NCBI GenBank assembly: GCA_900751815.1 | Contig: CAADST010000088.1 | Span: forward strand, 1 to 7,642 | Source: Bacilli bacterium | GTDB lineage: Bacteria > Bacillota_I > Bacilli_A > RF39 > UBA660 | Direction: 5' to 3' | DNA: 7,642 bases | Part shown: positions 6,494 through 7,642 of the stretch, one piece after another | Numbering within the stretch: position 1 is the stretch's first letter | How the letters are laid out: each line of letters opens with the position of its first letter | Position numbers and translations under genes: made by a program | Notes under the pieces: model-generated | The model's input: the letters and a program-made list of their open reading frames with translations, nothing else | Told to the model about the DNA's origin: nothing | Databases searched by the model: none

Positions 6494-7642
6494 CTAAAAA
6501 TTTTCATTTTGCTCGTTAATGATTTTTTCTATATCAGCATAATCTATGTATTCTTTGGAAATTATTAAATTGAAAATTTTATTTAAATATTGTTTCATAG
6601 TTTTTATTTGTTCTGTTAAATTTATAATATTGTTAGTATTGTTAGAATTTATATCACAATATAGTTTGCTTACATTTTCCATTAAACTTTTAGGGAAATT
6701 GGGTATTATAATATTATTCCAATATTTCATTGCTAGACTTCCACCTTGTCCTCCTACAGATAGATAATCGAAGTAATTTATATTTTTTAAGTACCTTAAA
6801 AAACAACATACAAACCCACTTTCAATAATGTCATGATTTAGTTTATTTAATATAATTCCGTGTATATTTGTTATAACTTTTTCATTATTGACATTATAAA
6901 ACATTGCACATTTTCCAATAGTTCCTTCTGCTGAAAATACTATATCTCCATTTTTTAGTAGAGATAAGTTTTTTTTATTACCTAAGAAAGTATATGATGT
7001 AACAGTGCCATAATTAGATAAATTAGTGGGTTTAGCAATTTTATAAAAGCCTTTTTGATATTCGTCAGATTCTATGCTTTTTCCAATACAAGATACTTGT
7101 AGATTTTGACCTCTAGATATTGTAAAACCGAAATTGCTTAAAGTAGAATATCCGTTTTTATAATTTTTGATTAGTGAATTTATACTTTTAAATTCATTAC
7201 AATAATATCCAGCATCTATTCGATTATTTTCTAAAATCTCATTAAAACAAGGAAAATAGTACTTTGACATGTATGATTTATCTTTTAATTCTTGTTCAAT
7301 CAATGAAAAAATTTCATTTTCATTGATTATTATTTGTTTTTCCTTTTCGATGATTGTTTTTACTATGTTCTCTATTTTAAATATTATTTTTAAAGAGTCC
7401 TTTCCATTTGGAAAGGGTATATTACAATCTAGAAATTTAGTTCCAGCATGTCTAATTGTTGCGCCTCGCGGAACCATCAGATCGAGTTGTTTTTTAAAAT
7501 GGTCTGTTTTCATAAAAGCAAATATGTAATATTTGTTTTTTGTTAATGGCAGTTTATAAAATGCACTAGCTATCATACAATTTGGGAGGTCTTCATCTAA
7601 AATACAACATTCTCCTATATTGGAATCTTTAGATATTAATAT
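6494..7642 (-). CDS. hsdS: Type I restriction specificity subunit (HsdS-like), 5' end missing
   Basis: The frame runs from the TAG at 6494-6496 to the right edge. The first Met (7576) is internal, because 22 further open codons before it (reading ...SKDSNIGECCILDEDLPNC) continue the domain. About 382 residues are visible. HsdS chooses the DNA target for the HsdM methylase and HsdR nuclease. Numbered from the Met at 7576, the end of the first target-recognition domain is RGATIRHAGTKFLDCNIPFP (37-56), then a charged helical spacer (about 60-100), a second target-recognition domain (about 118-292) with FTISRGQ (151-157), NGDIVFSAEGTIGKC (209-223) and GGQGGSLAM (275-283), and a C-terminal helical region (297-360). 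The two-domain layout with helical spacers is the HsdS pattern. The fused S region of a type IIG enzyme is the main alternative, since the upstream part is not visible. No hsdM or hsdR is in the window; they would lie to the right. Confidence 0.78.
   Translation of the reverse strand: MLISKDSNIGECCILDEDLPNCMIASAFYKLPLTKNKYYIFAFMKTDHFKKQLDLMVPRGATIRHAGTKFLDCNIPFPNGKDSLKIIFKIENIVKTIIEKEKQIIINENEIFSLIEQELKDKSYMSKYYFPCFNEILENNRIDAGYYCNEFKSINSLIKNYKNGYSTLSNFGFTISRGQNLQVSCIGKSIESDEYQKGFYKIAKPTNLSNYGTVTSYTFLGNKKNLSLLKNGDIVFSAEGTIGKCAMFYNVNNEKVITNIHGIILNKLNHDIIESGFVCCFLRYLKNINYFDYLSVGGQGGSLAMKYWNNIIIPNFPKSLMENVSKLYCDINSNNTNNIINLTEQIKTMKQYLNKIFNLIISKEYIDYADIEKIINEQNENF

Noticed and set aside
6546..7529. 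Plus-strand open frames opposite hsdS
   Set aside because: They are hydrophobic or low-complexity mirror frames of a gene whose protein motifs are clear on the minus strand.
1..7642. CRISPR array, tRNA, rRNA, insertion sequence or attachment site
   Set aside because: I saw no regularly spaced repeats, RNA gene signatures, transposase motifs or long terminal inverted repeats on either strand.

Overview
The window is AT-rich DNA using the standard code. Trp is TGG, TGA ends several genes, and starts are preceded by purine-rich GGAGG-type ribosome sites. This suggests a low-GC Firmicute (Clostridium- or lactic-acid-bacterium-like); Fusobacteria are possible, and a Mollicute with the TGA=Trp code is excluded. 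No species can be named from the sequence alone.

Plus strand, 1-6376: this reads as a DpnII/MboI-type (GATC) restriction-modification locus with extra genes inside it. A 5'-truncated D12-class adenine methyltransferase (dpnM-like, 1-764) is followed by a 78-nt gap holding a candidate promoter. A beta-class methyltransferase (dpnA-like, 843-1619) comes next. At the far end (5510-6376) is a 288-residue protein of the DpnII endonuclease family. Between dpnA and dpnB, where the classical pneumococcal DpnII locus has nothing, lie four tightly coupled genes: a ParB/Srx-domain protein, a small PD-(D/E)xK nuclease, a minimal SNF2-type helicase, and a second ParB/Srx-domain protein paralogous to the first. 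From dpnA to dpnB every junction overlaps or has a gap of only 2 nt, so the six genes look like one transcription unit.

6377-6493 is a short convergent intergenic region with a bidirectional-looking hairpin terminator. Minus strand, 6494-7642: the C-terminal part of a type I-like specificity subunit (HsdS) runs off the right edge. This is a second restriction-modification system facing the first, so the region is probably a defence island.

Inferred working model: DpnM and DpnA protect GATC in double- and single-stranded DNA, and DpnB cuts unmethylated GATC. The embedded ParB-nuclease-SNF2-ParB module may add DNA clamping/sensing, translocation and a second nuclease. It could be a helper of DpnB or an independent anti-phage system carried inside the addiction-like RM operon. 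The main point of interest is this nested four-gene module.
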